A stretch of 64,000 nt of DNA from Aeromonas veronii (GTDB lineage Bacteria > Pseudomonadota > Gammaproteobacteria > Enterobacterales > Aeromonadaceae), in NCBI GenBank assembly GCA_041319085.1, contig CP101033.1, positions 2,630,501 through 2,694,500 on the forward strand, given 5' to 3'. This document shows positions 7,949-16,869 of this stretch, in pieces (the first letter of the stretch is position 1; every line of letters begins with the position of its first letter). The notes below the pieces were generated by a model that was not told the DNA's origin, made no database searches, and saw nothing but the letters and a program-made list of their open reading frames with translations. The translations under genes and the position numbers were made by a program.

Positions 7949-8463
7949 AACCCGTCACCCGACAACTCACCCTGTTGCTGAGCGGCCTTGCCATCGTGGC
8001 GGGCATCAATGCCACCGTCTGGCGCTACGAGCACGCCATGAGCAGCGGCGACGTGGTGCTGCTGCGACTCGCCCCGGTCGATCCCCGCTCCCTGATGCAG
8101 GGGGATTACATGCGGCTGAACTATGAGATTGCCCGCGAGCTGGCCAGCAGCGATGCCCGTGCTACTCAAGACAACGGCAGCGATACCCTGGTAATCCGCC
8201 TCGATGCCCATCAGGTGGCAAGCCTGGTGACCGCTGGCAAACCGGAGCAGCTCGCCAGCGATGAGCGGCTATTGCAGGTGCACCAGAGCGAGCGGCAGTG
8301 GCAGATCGGCCCCGATGCCTACTTCTTTGAAGAGGGCACAGGGGAGCAGTACCAAGCGGCCCGCTACGGCGAGTTCCGGCTGCAGGCCGATGGCAAGACC
8401 CTGCTGGTGGGGCTGCGGGATGAGGCCTACCAGCCCATCGGGCAGACCCGCTCCCGCTGGTAA
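7945..8463 (+). CDS. GDYXXLXY domain protein
   Basis: A 172-residue protein with one N-terminal membrane anchor (about residues 7-25) and an extracytoplasmic domain. The defining motif G-D-Y-M-R-L-N-Y is at about residues 53-60, preceded by D-P-R-S-L-M-Q. It is the third gene of the DUF2157-DUF4401-GDYXXLXY operon, overlapping the second by four bases. The anchored domain would lie in the periplasm next to its two polytopic partners. The function of the family is not known. Confidence 0.9.
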   Translation: MKPVTRQLTLLLSGLAIVAGINATVWRYEHAMSSGDVVLLRLAPVDPRSLMQGDYMRLNYEIARELASSDARATQDNGSDTLVIRLDAHQVASLVTAGKPEQLASDERLLQVHQSERQWQIGPDAYFFEEGTGEQYQAARYGEFRLQADGKTLLVGLRDEAYQPIGQTRSRW

Positions 8464-8534
8464 TGGCAGTGAGTAGCTATTTACTCTGTTCATGGTCACA
8501 CTCAAGAGAAGGTTGATCGCAAAGGATGCACCCA

Positions 8535-9296
8535 ATGAGGATATGGCTGATCTGTCATCTGTTGCTGCTCTGCTGGGCCTCGACGGCCCGGGCTGATCTG
8601 GGCAAGCTCGAGTATCTCACCGAAGAATATCCCCCCTACAACTTCAGCGATCCGCAAGGCCAGCCCACCGGCCTTGCTGTCGATCTGCTGCAGAGGATCT
8701 GGCAACACAGCGGCGTGACACCCCAGCCGGTACGCATCTTGCCTTGGGCACGAGGTTATTACTTGCTAACCCAGAAACCCAACGTGGTACTCTTCTCCAC
8801 CGCCCGCACCCAGGCGCGGGATCCCCTGTTCAAATGGGCCTGTCCCATCGGGTATGCCGAGATCGTGCTGGTAGGGCTGGCCGAGCGCAATATCGCCATC
8901 ACCAAGCTCGACGATGCCAAGGCGTTCAATATCGGGGCGGTACGGGCCGATGTGGGGGAGCAACTGCTGCTCAACAACGGCTTTGACGAGACCAAGCTGA
9001 TGGCCGCCAACCGGCTGGTACAGGCGCTGAAGATGCTCACCTCCGGCCGGGTCGATCTGGTCTCCACCAACAAGACCACCATGGAACAGCTGATCGTCGA
9101 GCAACAGCTCGACCCCGCCAGCTTCAAGGAGCAGTGGGTGCTGAGCTCCGAGCAGTTCTGCTTCGCCTTCAGCCATCCAGTGAGCGATGAGCTGGTCAAG
9201 GAGTTCCAGACCAGCTTGACCCAGGTGCTGGCGAGCAGTGAATACCCGCGGCTGCACAGCAAATACTTCCCGGCGTCCTCCCCAGCCAACAGATAA
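8535..9296 (+). CDS. periplasmic solute-binding protein, family 3 type
   Basis: A 253-residue protein with a signal peptide (M-R-I-W-L-I-C-H-L-L then A-R-A, cleavage near residue 20). A family-3 bacterial solute-binding domain follows, beginning E-Y-L-T-E-E-Y-P-P-Y-N-F. The G-L-A-V-D-L-L segment and the bilobal length are typical. No permease or ATPase gene is adjacent, so it may serve a distant ABC system or a sensor. AAGG at 8522 lies nine bases before the ATG at 8535, which is preferred over the ATG at 8526 for spacing. The ligand is unknown; an amino acid is the usual choice. Confidence 0.85.
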   Translation: MRIWLICHLLLLCWASTARADLGKLEYLTEEYPPYNFSDPQGQPTGLAVDLLQRIWQHSGVTPQPVRILPWARGYYLLTQKPNVVLFSTARTQARDPLFKWACPIGYAEIVLVGLAERNIAITKLDDAKAFNIGAVRADVGEQLLLNNGFDETKLMAANRLVQALKMLTSGRVDLVSTNKTTMEQLIVEQQLDPASFKEQWVLSSEQFCFAFSHPVSDELVKEFQTSLTQVLASSEYPRLHSKYFPASSPANR

Positions 9297-9432
9297 TCCA
9301 CCAAGCTGATCGCACCCGTGCCTGCCCATCACGGCCATCGACGGCCTCGAAGATAAAGGTGGCAAGGTTTATTTGATCCAGATATGGGTAGCGGACATGG
9401 CCAACAACGGCAGTTGTACATTGGGTCAAGTT

Positions 9433-9463
9433 GGGTCGATTAGCGCAGCGTAATCGTCCACGG
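9433..9463. repeat. dispersed repeat, copy 1
   Basis: A 31-base unit starting GGGTCGATTAGCG and ending GTAATCGTCC(A)CGG. A second copy with two differences is at 12782-12812. The core CGATTA...TAATCG can fold back on itself. Confidence 0.7.
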
Positions 9464-9609
9464 CAGCCATCCCCTCCTCCCTATGCCGCCGTGGCCGTGA
9501 AGCGATAGCGATACAAATGCATCACGCGCTCTACTGGCCATATCTATCGTGGCAAGTTGATCGCTGCGGGTAACACACCCCATCCACCCATCGTCATTGA
9601 TGCATTTTT

Positions 9610-9626
9610 ATCAAAAGTAATTTGAT
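9610..9626. promoter_or_regulatory. palindrome upstream of the MFS gene
   Basis: ATCAAA and TTTGAT flank AGTAA, a perfect six-base inverted repeat about 80 bases before the start codon. It may be an operator. The divergently oriented regulator usual for such genes is absent here. Confidence 0.4.
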
Positions 9627-9707
9627 GTTATCGTCATTTTCACCAACAAACGCCATCGGCATACTGGCGCCATTCTCCCGTCGGGAGTCCCTATCCAAGG
9701 AGTTGTT

Positions 9708-10886
9708 ATGCCACTGGCGTTATTTGCCCTCACCCTGAGTGCCTTTGCGATCGGCACCACCGAATTCGTGATCGTGGGGCTTATCCCCACCATCGCCGAG
9801 CAGCTCAATGTCTCGCTCCCCTCGGCGGGCCTGTTGGTCAGCCTCTATGCCCTTGGCGTGGCCATCGGAGCCCCCGTGTTGACGGCGCTCACCGGCAAGG
9901 TGCCGCGCAAGTGGCTGCTGGTGGGGTTGATGGCGCTCTTTACCGTCGGTAACCTGCTGGCCTGGCAGGCCCCCGGTTACGAGAGCCTGATTGTTGCCCG
10001 GATCCTGACCGGGCTGGCGCACGGGGTCTTCTTCTCGGTGGGCAGCACCATCGCCACCGGGCTGGTGGCCAAGGATAAAGCGGCCAGCGCCATCGCCATC
10101 ATGTTCAGCGGTCTTACTGTTGCGCTGGTGACCGGCGTACCGCTCGGCACCTGGATTGGTCAGGTCTTTGGCTGGCGTGAAACCTTTCTGGTAGTAAGCC
10201 TGCTCGGCCTCGTCGCCATGGTGGGCAGCCTGCTGCTGATCCCGGGCAACCTGCCCAAGGGGGCAGCCTCGACCATCCGCGAGCAACTCTCGGTACTGAC
10301 CAAGAAGCCTCTGCTGCTGGTCTACGCCAAGACCGCCCTCGGTTATGGCGGCGCCTTCACCGCTTTCACCTTCCTCGCCCCCATCCTGCAGCAGGTGAGC
10401 GGCTTTAGCGCCGGTGCGGTGAGCCTGATCCTGCTGGTCTACGGGGTATCGGTCGCCATCGGCAATATCTGGGGCGGCAAGCTGGCCGACAAGATGGGCC
10501 CATTGCCGGCGCTGAAGCTGCTGTTTGCCGGTCTGGCGCTGGTGCTGCTGGCCCTCACTTTCACCGCGCCGCACCCAGTGCTGGCAGTACTCACCGTGCT
10601 GGTGTGGGGCGCCTTTGCCTTCGGCAACGTGCCGGGTCTGCAGGTGCTGGTGGTGAAGCAGGCCGAACTGCACACCCCCAAGGCGGTGGATGTGGCATCG
10701 GGTCTCAATATCGCCGCCTTCAACGTCGGCATTGCGCTCGGCTCCGTAGTCGGTGGCTTGGTGGTGGAGCACCTCGGCCTGATGCACACCCCCTGGATCG
10801 GCGCCCTTATCGTGCTGCTGGCCTACGGGCTAACCCATGTCAGCGAGCGCCGCGAAGCCCTCCGGCTCGCCGCCTGTCAGGCATAA
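9708..10886 (+). CDS. MFS transporter, DHA1 family
   Basis: A 392-residue protein with 12 hydrophobic segments. The N-terminal F-A-I-G-T-T-E-F-V-I-V-G-L stretch is characteristic of the AraJ/YdhP/PbuE-like DHA1 exporters. The motif A-like loop after helix 2 reads L-T-G-K-V-P-R-K-W. AAGGAG lies seven bases before the ATG. The substrate cannot be read from the sequence; relatives export sugars, nucleosides or drugs. A quinone reductase-like gene follows in the same direction after about 170 bases. Confidence 0.88.
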   Translation: MPLALFALTLSAFAIGTTEFVIVGLIPTIAEQLNVSLPSAGLLVSLYALGVAIGAPVLTALTGKVPRKWLLVGLMALFTVGNLLAWQAPGYESLIVARILTGLAHGVFFSVGSTIATGLVAKDKAASAIAIMFSGLTVALVTGVPLGTWIGQVFGWRETFLVVSLLGLVAMVGSLLLIPGNLPKGAASTIREQLSVLTKKPLLLVYAKTALGYGGAFTAFTFLAPILQQVSGFSAGAVSLILLVYGVSVAIGNIWGGKLADKMGPLPALKLLFAGLALVLLALTFTAPHPVLAVLTVLVWGAFAFGNVPGLQVLVVKQAELHTPKAVDVASGLNIAAFNVGIALGSVVGGLVVEHLGLMHTPWIGALIVLLAYGLTHVSERREALRLAACQA

Positions 10887-11053
10887 GCTGCGCCAGCAGG
10901 CGTCACGCAAGGGCGTGGCGCCTGCTGCAATCTGCGCGGCAGGCTTCTATGCTGTGACACAGCGCCAACCCGGCAACTATTTCAGCAACTGTTTCAGTAA
11001 CTTTTTCAGCAACCAAGCCTGTCACCCTCGCATCATTTGTCACGGAGTCTGTC

Positions 11054-11725
11054 ATGAAGGTACTTATTGTCTACGCCCACCCCGAACCCAAAAGCTTCAA
11101 CGGCGCCCTCTTCTGCCAAGCCATCAGGGCGCTGGAGCAGGCAGGCCACACCGTGATGACCAGCGATCTTTATGCCATGGGCTTTGATCCCGTCTCGGAT
11201 CGGCGCAACTTCACCGCCGCCAGCGATCCCGACTTTCTCAAGCTGCAACTCGAAGAACTGGCTGCCACCGAGCAGGGCTGCTTTGCCCCGCAGCTGGAGC
11301 AGGAGATGCAAAAGCTGGAGGCGGCCGATCTGCTGATCTTCCAGTTCCCGCTCTGGTGGTTCGGGCTGCCCGCCATCCTCAAGGGGTGGGTGGATCGGGT
11401 CTTTGCCATGGGGCGGGTCTATGGTCAGGGCCATATCTACGAGAGCGGCAAGTTTCGCGGCAAGCGGGCCCTGCTGAGCCTGACCACCGGCGGCCCTGCA
11501 GAGACCTATCTGCCCGATGGCTTCAACGGCGATATCGACGGTATACTGCGCCCCATCCAGCGCGGGATCCTGCAATTTGTCGGCTTCGATGTACTGCGCC
11601 CCCATATCTGCTATGCCCCGGTACGGGTTACGCAGGAAGAGCGGGAAGCCTGGCTCGCCCAATGGGCCGAACGCCTTGGCCAGTTTGAGCAGGAGTCCCC
11701 CATCGCGGTCGGCCGCTACCAGTAA
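11054..11725 (+). CDS. flavodoxin-fold NAD(P)H:quinone oxidoreductase
   Basis: A 223-residue cytoplasmic protein of the Flavodoxin_2 family (MdaB, KefF, NQO1 type). The N-terminus K-V-L-I-V-Y-A-H-P-E-P-K-S-F-N has the FMN/FAD-phosphate binding loop. F-Q-F-P-L-W-W-F-G-L-P-A-I-L-K-G-W-V-D (about residues 96-115) is the family's conserved flavin-contact region. It probably performs two-electron reduction of quinones to limit redox stress. The upstream MFS gene may contribute to the same detoxification response, which is inference. Confidence 0.88.
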   Translation: MKVLIVYAHPEPKSFNGALFCQAIRALEQAGHTVMTSDLYAMGFDPVSDRRNFTAASDPDFLKLQLEELAATEQGCFAPQLEQEMQKLEAADLLIFQFPLWWFGLPAILKGWVDRVFAMGRVYGQGHIYESGKFRGKRALLSLTTGGPAETYLPDGFNGDIDGILRPIQRGILQFVGFDVLRPHICYAPVRVTQEEREAWLAQWAERLGQFEQESPIAVGRYQ

Positions 11726-11760
11726 CGGATGGCGCAACCCACTCCACAAAATACAAAAAC

Positions 11761-11829
11761 AGCGAGCGGCACCCGGCCGCTCGCTCAAATTGCTGAAGAA
11801 CCCCTTCTTTTTCAAAGAGGGGTTCTTTT
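11761..11829 (+). terminator. double hairpin after the quinone reductase gene
   Basis: AGCGAGCGG/CCGCTCGCT (11761-11785) is followed by AACCCC..AAAGAGGGGTT with a TTCTTTTT tail (11799-11829). The second hairpin closely resembles the one at 61408-61439. Confidence 0.75.
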
Positions 11830-11898
11830 TAGCGCTGTCCCAATGACGTGTTGAAAGGCTAAGCGTGAAGTAGGCCATCACCTTGATGATCTACCATC

Positions 11899-12140
11899 AT
11901 GGATACCCCAGCCTTTCAACATCTGTTGTCTCTCTTTCCCCAGTTAACTCTGCGCCAGCGCCGTGTTGCCCGGCAGGGGCTCATTGCGCCCCACTCCATT
12001 TCCTCACTCAATATCCAGCTACCTGCATGCAGCGGTTGCCCCATTGTCAGACCGATGCCAATCAGCTGGCCAGATTACGAAAAGCCCAGTGCTGGGAAGA
12101 TGATGCTCAAGCCCTCATCGAAGGACTGACCGTCCGCTAG
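11899..12140 (+). pseudogene. decayed transposase fragment (IS1595-like)
   Basis: The frame from ATG 11899 starts M-D-T-P-A-F-Q-H-L-L-S-L-F-P-Q-L-T. A shifted frame ends L-A-R-L-R-K then A-Q-A-L-I-E-G-L-T-V-R at 12138. Both pieces resemble the N-terminus and the L-A-R-L-R...Y-A-Q-A-L-x-x-G-L-T-V-R segment of IS1595-family transposases, but the zinc-ribbon part between them is mostly lost and the frames differ. The catalytic domain is missing. The family call is from memory of the motif and is tentative. Confidence 0.5.
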
Positions 12141-12326
12141 GCAGTGCTGCACTGCCTCGCTCGGCATCTCGATAAACGCCTCCGCAAAGCCTGTTGCCAC
12201 AAGCAAACCCGCGTCGAATAGCGGTGCAATTCACTGCGTTCATTGCACCCCACGGTACAGGTCACTGGCTGGCCGGATGTCGATGCCGTTTGGCTCAACA
12301 CCCGTCGCCACTGAGCATGCTCAGCG
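12141..12326. other. probable remainder of the decayed insertion sequence
   Basis: No open frame of note and no recognisable terminal inverted repeat. Its position after the transposase remnant suggests eroded IS sequence. Confidence 0.35.
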
Positions 12327-12671
12327 TTATTTGACCCGCATCAGGCGATGGCGGATGTCACCCAGCTCGAACTGGATCACCTGAGATCGCTGCATGGCAT
12401 CGACCCGCTGCAGCATATCGGCGTTGTACTGCTTGCGCCGCATCCACTGCATGGGCTCCTCGAAGCTGCCTTCATTGACGATAAAGGTATCCGTGTAGGT
12501 GTCGTTCACTATGCTGACTACCCAGATGCGCTGCTGAAACTCCGAGAGTTCGGCAAAGAGCGCGGCCCCGCGAGTCGCGAGCCAGCGCCCTGCCCGAGTG
12601 ATCCTGTTTTTACTGTCGACGAGCCGGTTTGCCATAACTGGTAAGGGTTGGATAAGAAAACGGTTGAGCAT
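12327..12671 (-). CDS. hypothetical protein
   Basis: A 114-residue protein, or 102 residues if the ATG at 12635 (M-A-N-R-L-V-D-S-K) is used. It is soluble and mixed alpha/beta by eye, with a Q-Q-R-I-W-V-V-S-I-V-N-D-T-Y-T-D strand-rich stretch and a charged C-terminus. I do not recognise a family. Coding composition looks normal for the region, which favours a real gene, but its neighbours are transposon debris and repeats. Confidence 0.55.
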   Translation of the reverse strand: MLNRFLIQPLPVMANRLVDSKNRITRAGRWLATRGAALFAELSEFQQRIWVVSIVNDTYTDTFIVNEGSFEEPMQWMRRKQYNADMLQRVDAMQRSQVIQFELGDIRHRLMRVK

Positions 12672-12781
12672 CCTAGCATCCCGGGGGATGGCGCACCAAG
12701 CAACGGGAGGGATCGCCCTCCCCTCGGGGTTAAGATCCCCTCTCCCCCTGCGGGAAAACGGTAGGGTGCAATAAGCGTGTA

Positions 12782-12812
12782 GGGTCGATTAGCGAAGCGT
12801 AATCGTCCGCGG
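12782..12812. repeat. dispersed repeat, copy 2
   Basis: The same 31-base unit as at 9433-9463 with two substitutions (GAAGCG for GCAGCG, and G for A before the final CGG). Confidence 0.7.
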
Positions 12813-12818
12813 CAACAG

Positions 12819-12845
12819 TCCCCTCTCCCCTTGCGGGAGAGGGGA
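12819..12845. repeat. perfect hairpin repeat
   Basis: TCCCCTCTCCC and GGGAGAGGGGA form an 11 bp stem around CTTGC. A partial relative (cccctctccccctgcggga) lies about 90 bases to the left near 12737. It looks like a dispersed intergenic hairpin rather than a terminator, as no T-run follows. Confidence 0.6.
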
Positions 12846-12894
12846 TCAGAACGCAGACCACCGAGGCTTAAGAGGTGTCGAGGGAAAAGGCACA

Positions 12895-12930
12895 AACAAA
12901 AACCGCAGCCCAATGGCTGCGGTTTTTTAT
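12895..12930. terminator. intrinsic terminator of cysS
   Basis: AACCGCAGCC and GGCTGCGGTT enclose CAAT, with T-rich tails. It lies just past the cysS stop codon on the reverse strand. Confidence 0.85.
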
Positions 12931-12966
12931 TGGCTCAACCTGTTGCCAGCAACAGGAGAACCGCCC

Positions 12967-14343
12967 TTAGGCACGGCGCCAGCTGGTCTTGCCGGCGCTG
13001 TCTTCCAGCACAATGCCCATCTCGGTGAGACGGTTGCGGGCGGCATCCGCCGCGGCCCAGTTCTTGTCGGCACGGGCCTGATTGCGCTCGGCGATCAGTT
13101 GCTCGATCTCGGCCACTTCGTCGTCGGCTTCATCACCCTTGAGGAAAGCTTCGGGATCTTGCTGCAGGATGCCGAGCACGGCGCCCAGCTCACGCAGACG
13201 GGCACCGAGGCCAGCGGCAACGGCCATATCTTCCGCTTTCTGGCGGTTGATCTCGCGCACCAGATCGAACAGGGCGGAGTAGGCTTCAGGGGTGTTGAAG
13301 TCATCGTCCATCGCTTCTTTGAAGCGAGCCACCTGCTCGTCGCCACCGGCAGCAGCGGCTACTGGCAGATCGCGCAGGGCGGTATACATCCGCTCCAGCG
13401 CGGCGCGGGCTTGCTTCAGGTTATCTTCCGAGTAGTTGAGCTGGCTGCGGTAGTGGCCAGACATCAGGAAGTAACGGACGGTTTCGGCGTCGTAGTGGGC
13501 CAAGACGTCGCGGATGGTGAAGAAGTTGCCAAGGGATTTGGACATCTTCTCTTTATCGACCATCACCATGCCGCTGTGCATCCAGGTGTTGACGTAGTCG
13601 CCACCGTGGGCGCAGCAGGATTGGGCGATCTCGTTCTCGTGGTGCGGGAACTGCAGATCGGAGCCGCCGCCGTGGATGTCGAAGTGGTTGCCAAGGTGCT
13701 TGGAGTTCATGGCGGAGCACTCGATGTGCCAGCCAGGACGGCCCGGGCCCCAGGGGCTTTCCCAGGTCGGCTCGCCGGGCTTGGACATCTTCCACAGCAC
13801 GAAGTCGAGCGGGTTGCGCTTGGCATCGACCACATCAACGCGGGCACCGGCTTGCAGCTGCTCCAGATCCTGCCCGGAGAGCTTGCCGTAGTCGGCGTAG
13901 GATTCGACGATAAACATCACATCGCCGTTATCGGCCACGTAGGCGTGATCCTTGGCAAGCAGGCTTTCTACCAGTTCGATGATTTCGCTGATGTGCTGGG
14001 TGGCGCGCGGTTCGATGTCCGGGCGCACCATGCCGAGGGCGTCGAAGTCGGCGTGCATGTCGCCGATCAGGCGCTCGGTCAGCTCGTCACAGGTGACGCG
14101 AGTTTCGGCGGCGCGCTTGATGATTTTGTCGTCCACGTCGGTGACGTTGCGCACATAGGTGAGATCGTAACCGGCGTAACGCAGGTAGCGAGCCACCACA
14201 TCAAAGGCGACGAAGGTGCGGCCGTGGCCGATATGACAGTGATCGTAGATGGTGACACCACACACATACATGCCCACCTTGCCCGGGTGGATAGGTTTGA
14301 ATTGTTCTTTTTGACGAGTGAGTGTGTTGTATATCTTCAGCAT
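12967..14343 (-). CDS. cysS: cysteine--tRNA ligase
   Basis: A 458-residue class I aminoacyl-tRNA synthetase. Visible motifs: Y-V-C-G-V-T-I-Y-D with the first zinc cysteine (residue 28), HIGHGR (class I HIGH motif, about 37-42), W-H-I-E-C-S-A-M and [11 protein letters not shown] completing the zinc site, and K-M-S-K-S (about residue 266). It charges tRNA-Cys in the cytoplasm. Length matches E. coli CysS (461). It diverges from ppiB, an arrangement also seen in E. coli. Confidence 0.98.
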   Translation of the reverse strand: MLKIYNTLTRQKEQFKPIHPGKVGMYVCGVTIYDHCHIGHGRTFVAFDVVARYLRYAGYDLTYVRNVTDVDDKIIKRAAETRVTCDELTERLIGDMHADFDALGMVRPDIEPRATQHISEIIELVESLLAKDHAYVADNGDVMFIVESYADYGKLSGQDLEQLQAGARVDVVDAKRNPLDFVLWKMSKPGEPTWESPWGPGRPGWHIECSAMNSKHLGNHFDIHGGGSDLQFPHHENEIAQSCCAHGGDYVNTWMHSGMVMVDKEKMSKSLGNFFTIRDVLAHYDAETVRYFLMSGHYRSQLNYSEDNLKQARAALERMYTALRDLPVAAAAGGDEQVARFKEAMDDDFNTPEAYSALFDLVREINRQKAEDMAVAAGLGARLRELGAVLGILQQDPEAFLKGDEADDEVAEIEQLIAERNQARADKNWAAADAARNRLTEMGIVLEDSAGKTSWRRA

Positions 14344-14579
14344 CTTATAACCACTGCCTGTGAGTAAAATGGTTGGTCATAATACCCCGTTCAGGGTCAG
14401 AAAACGAGGCAGAAAAGAGGGCCCATCCCGCCTGCCGCCTATGTTCTGGCCATTGATACACGCTTTGCAGCACCTTCTACAGCACTATGCCGCAGCCCCT
14501 TGATGGGCTAGAATTGCCACCACTTTATGCCATACACCTGCGGGCCCCCTGTCGCCCGCATCAAATGAAAGGACATATC

Positions 14580-15077
14580 ATGGTCACTCTGCACACCAAT
14601 CACGGCGACATCACCCTCACCCTGAACGCTGAAAAAGCCCCGGAAACCGTGGCCAACTTCCTGCAATACTGCCGTGACGGTCACTACGACAACACCATTT
14701 TCCACCGCGTCATCGACGGCTTCATGATCCAGGGCGGCGGCTATGCCCCCGGCTTTGAAGAGAAAGATACCCGCGCGCCCATCAAGAACGAAGCGGCCAA
14801 CGGTCTGTCCAACAAAGTCGGCACCATCGCCATGGCCCGCACCAGCGAGCCGCACTCTGCCAGCGCCCAGTTCTTCATCAACGTGAACAACAACGACTTC
14901 CTCGACTTCAAATCCGCCACCACCCAGGGCTTCGGCTACTGCGTATTCGGTGAAGTGACTGCCGGGATGGACGTGGTCAACAAGATCAAGGGTGTCAAAA
15001 CCGGTAACTACGGCCGCATGCATCAAGACGTGCCGACCGATGATGTGGTGATCACCAAGGTGACCCTTGCTGACTGA
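14580..15077 (+). CDS. ppiB: peptidyl-prolyl cis-trans isomerase B (cyclophilin)
   Basis: A 165-residue cytoplasmic cyclophilin. Key segments are [13 protein letters not shown] (catalytic Arg, about residues 39-51) and S-A-Q-F-F-I-N-V (about 97-104). It starts [11 protein letters not shown] without a signal peptide, as in E. coli PpiB. AAAGGA lies six bases before the ATG. It leads a tight cluster with the DUF4269 gene and lpxH, whose starts overlap the preceding genes. Confidence 0.97.
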   Translation: MVTLHTNHGDITLTLNAEKAPETVANFLQYCRDGHYDNTIFHRVIDGFMIQGGGYAPGFEEKDTRAPIKNEAANGLSNKVGTIAMARTSEPHSASAQFFINVNNNDFLDFKSATTQGFGYCVFGEVTAGMDVVNKIKGVKTGNYGRMHQDVPTDDVVITKVTLAD

Positions 15078-15882
15078 TCTTTGCCAACTTGGCACGGATG
15101 AAACTGCGGCCCCGGCCGCAGTTTTTCCATCTGCCTCCCCCACTGCCAGTCCGAACTGGCGCCGCCTCGACTATCTGGCCCACGGCAATCCGCGCCAGCG
15201 CTCGGCCCATGCTCTGCTCACCGCCAGTGTGTGGAACGAGCTTGCAGCGCAGTGCCGCGATATGGCGCTGGTGAGTACGCTCGCCATCGGGCTGGATCGG
15301 CCGGGTAGCGATCTCGATATTCTCTGCCAGCATCCCAATCCGGCGGCGTTTGCCGCGACTTTTGCAGACCAAGGCTGGCAGGCGAGCACCAAGGGCGACA
15401 ATGTCTGGCTGCTGGAGCGCACCTTTCCCTGTCTCGACCAGCACTGTGTCGATAGTAGCGCCGATAGCGGTTGCGATAACCACATCGCCAGCTGGCCGGT
15501 AGAGCTGTATGTCACCCCCGCTCCCATCGAGACGCTTAATGGCTGGCGCCACCTCACCCTCATGGCGGCCCTGCTCGAGCGCTTTGGCAATGCTTTCTAT
15601 CAGGAGGTGTTGCGTCTGCGCCTTGAGGATGGGCTCAAAGGGGAAGCGGCCATGTGCCGGTTACTGGGTCTGGCTGGCGATCCTTACACTGTCCTGCTGA
15701 CGCTGGAGGGAGGCAATCTGGCCGAGCTGTCATGGCAACCCCCATCCCGTGACGGTACTCATACATCCACTGACGCCGCGGCGATGGCGCCCGCAGCGCC
15801 ACCTTCGCCCCCTCTGTTTCCTACTATCTCTGCCACCCCCGTTTGCCCTGTTTCGACCGAGAGCCCGACCCCCATATCATGA
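15067..15882 (+). CDS. DUF4269 domain protein
   Basis: A 271-residue cytoplasmic protein. The core matches DUF4269: L-D-Y-L-A-H-G-N near residue 34, then an [14 protein letters not shown] motif (about 75-88) that resembles a nucleotidyltransferase-fold G-S-x-x-D-x-D. The start is uncertain: a TTG at 15067, overlapping the end of ppiB, has AAGGTG well placed upstream and no in-frame ATG occurs before the domain. The stop overlaps the lpxH ATG (ATGA, 15879-15882). The Pro/Ala-rich last 40 residues lie outside the domain. Confidence 0.75.
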   Translation: MLTDLCQLGTDETAAPAAVFPSASPTASPNWRRLDYLAHGNPRQRSAHALLTASVWNELAAQCRDMALVSTLAIGLDRPGSDLDILCQHPNPAAFAATFADQGWQASTKGDNVWLLERTFPCLDQHCVDSSADSGCDNHIASWPVELYVTPAPIETLNGWRHLTLMAALLERFGNAFYQEVLRLRLEDGLKGEAAMCRLLGLAGDPYTVLLTLEGGNLAELSWQPPSRDGTHTSTDAAAMAPAAPPSPPLFPTISATPVCPVSTESPTPIS

Positions 15883-16610
15883 GCACCCTCTTTATCAGTG
15901 ACATTCACCTCTCTGCCCAGCGGCCCGATATGACCGCGGCACTGGTGCGCTTTCTCGAGCACGACGCCCCCGGCGCCGATGCCCTCTATGTGCTGGGGGA
16001 TCTCTTCGAATTCTGGATTGGCGACGATGACCCCAATCCGCTCCATCAACAGATGGCCGACGCCTTTTTGGCCCTGAGCCAGCAGAACGTGCCCATCTAC
16101 TTTATCCACGGCAACCGCGATTTTCTGCTGGGCCAGCAGTTTGCCAAACGGGCGGGGATGACCCTGCTGGGGGATCCCTGCGTGATCGAACTCTATGGCG
16201 AGCGGGTGCTGCTCAGCCACGGCGATCTGCTCTGCACCCTGGATGAGGGCTATCAGAAGTTTCGCCGCATCACCCAGCTCAAGTGGCTGCGCTGGCTCTT
16301 TTTGCGGCTGCCGCTGGCCCGCCGTCAGGCCATCGCCTGCAAGATGCGCGGCCAAAGCCAGATGGAGAATGCCCACAAGAGCCAGATCATCATGGATGTG
16401 ACGCCCGCGGCGGTGGACGATACCCTGCGCGCCCACCACTGCCGGATGATGATCCACGGCCACACCCACAGACCCGCCATCCACGACTTCATCCTCGATG
16501 GCCACCCCGCCCGCCGCATCGTGCTGGGAGACTGGTTCGAGCAAGGCTCGGTGCTGATCTGCCACCCCGGCGAACAGCGGCTGGCAATGCGGGCGCTGGC
16601 AGAGGCTTGA
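15879..16610 (+). CDS. lpxH: UDP-2,3-diacylglucosamine diphosphatase
   Basis: A 243-residue calcineurin-like metallophosphoesterase that makes lipid X in lipid A synthesis, acting at the inner face of the cytoplasmic membrane. Metal-ligand motifs are F-I-S-D-I-H-L (D8, H10), L-G-D-L-F-E-F-W (about 40-47), H-G-N-R-D (about 79-83), L-S-H-G-D (about 114) and M-I-H-G-H-T-H (about 194-200). The ATG overlaps the stop of the DUF4269 gene (ATGA), so translation is coupled. Length matches E. coli LpxH (240). Confidence 0.96.
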   Translation: MSTLFISDIHLSAQRPDMTAALVRFLEHDAPGADALYVLGDLFEFWIGDDDPNPLHQQMADAFLALSQQNVPIYFIHGNRDFLLGQQFAKRAGMTLLGDPCVIELYGERVLLSHGDLLCTLDEGYQKFRRITQLKWLRWLFLRLPLARRQAIACKMRGQSQMENAHKSQIIMDVTPAAVDDTLRAHHCRMMIHGHTHRPAIHDFILDGHPARRIVLGDWFEQGSVLICHPGEQRLAMRALAEA

Positions 16611-16869
16611 TAGCACGCCCGTTCGCTTGCCTCACCAAGCGATCTGCGCCCCTACCATCCCCCATCGTTTGTGACACCCGGTTCACTCCGCATCAGGCGC
16701 GAACGAATAAGTGGTGATCGCTCACATAACCGCAAGCTGGATGCGCCAATGCCAATCAGGACATAAGGTTGTGTGAACCCCGTCACCTTGCCCCTTGCCA
16801 ATTGAGAGGATGATGGCGCTCAGGCAGAAACGTCTTTCTCGCCAGCTATTTCAACAAGTTGAGGTTTGT

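Larger units (their letters stand above)
9297..9707. other. intergenic region with dispersed repeat and palindrome
   Basis: No convincing gene is seen in these 411 bases. They hold one copy of a 31-base dispersed repeat (9433-9463) and the palindrome ATCAAA-AGTAA-TTTGAT (9610-9626), about 80 bases before the MFS gene, which is probably in its promoter. Confidence 0.6.

Noticed and set aside
12913..14367. 484-codon forward frame opposite cysS
   Set aside because: It is the mirror frame of a clear CysS coding sequence, with no own ribosome-binding site and no recognisable domain.
16795..16869. Longer N-terminus for the DUF3606 protein
   Set aside because: The extra 25 residues are outside the family's length, and the ATG at 16870 has the better ribosome-binding site.
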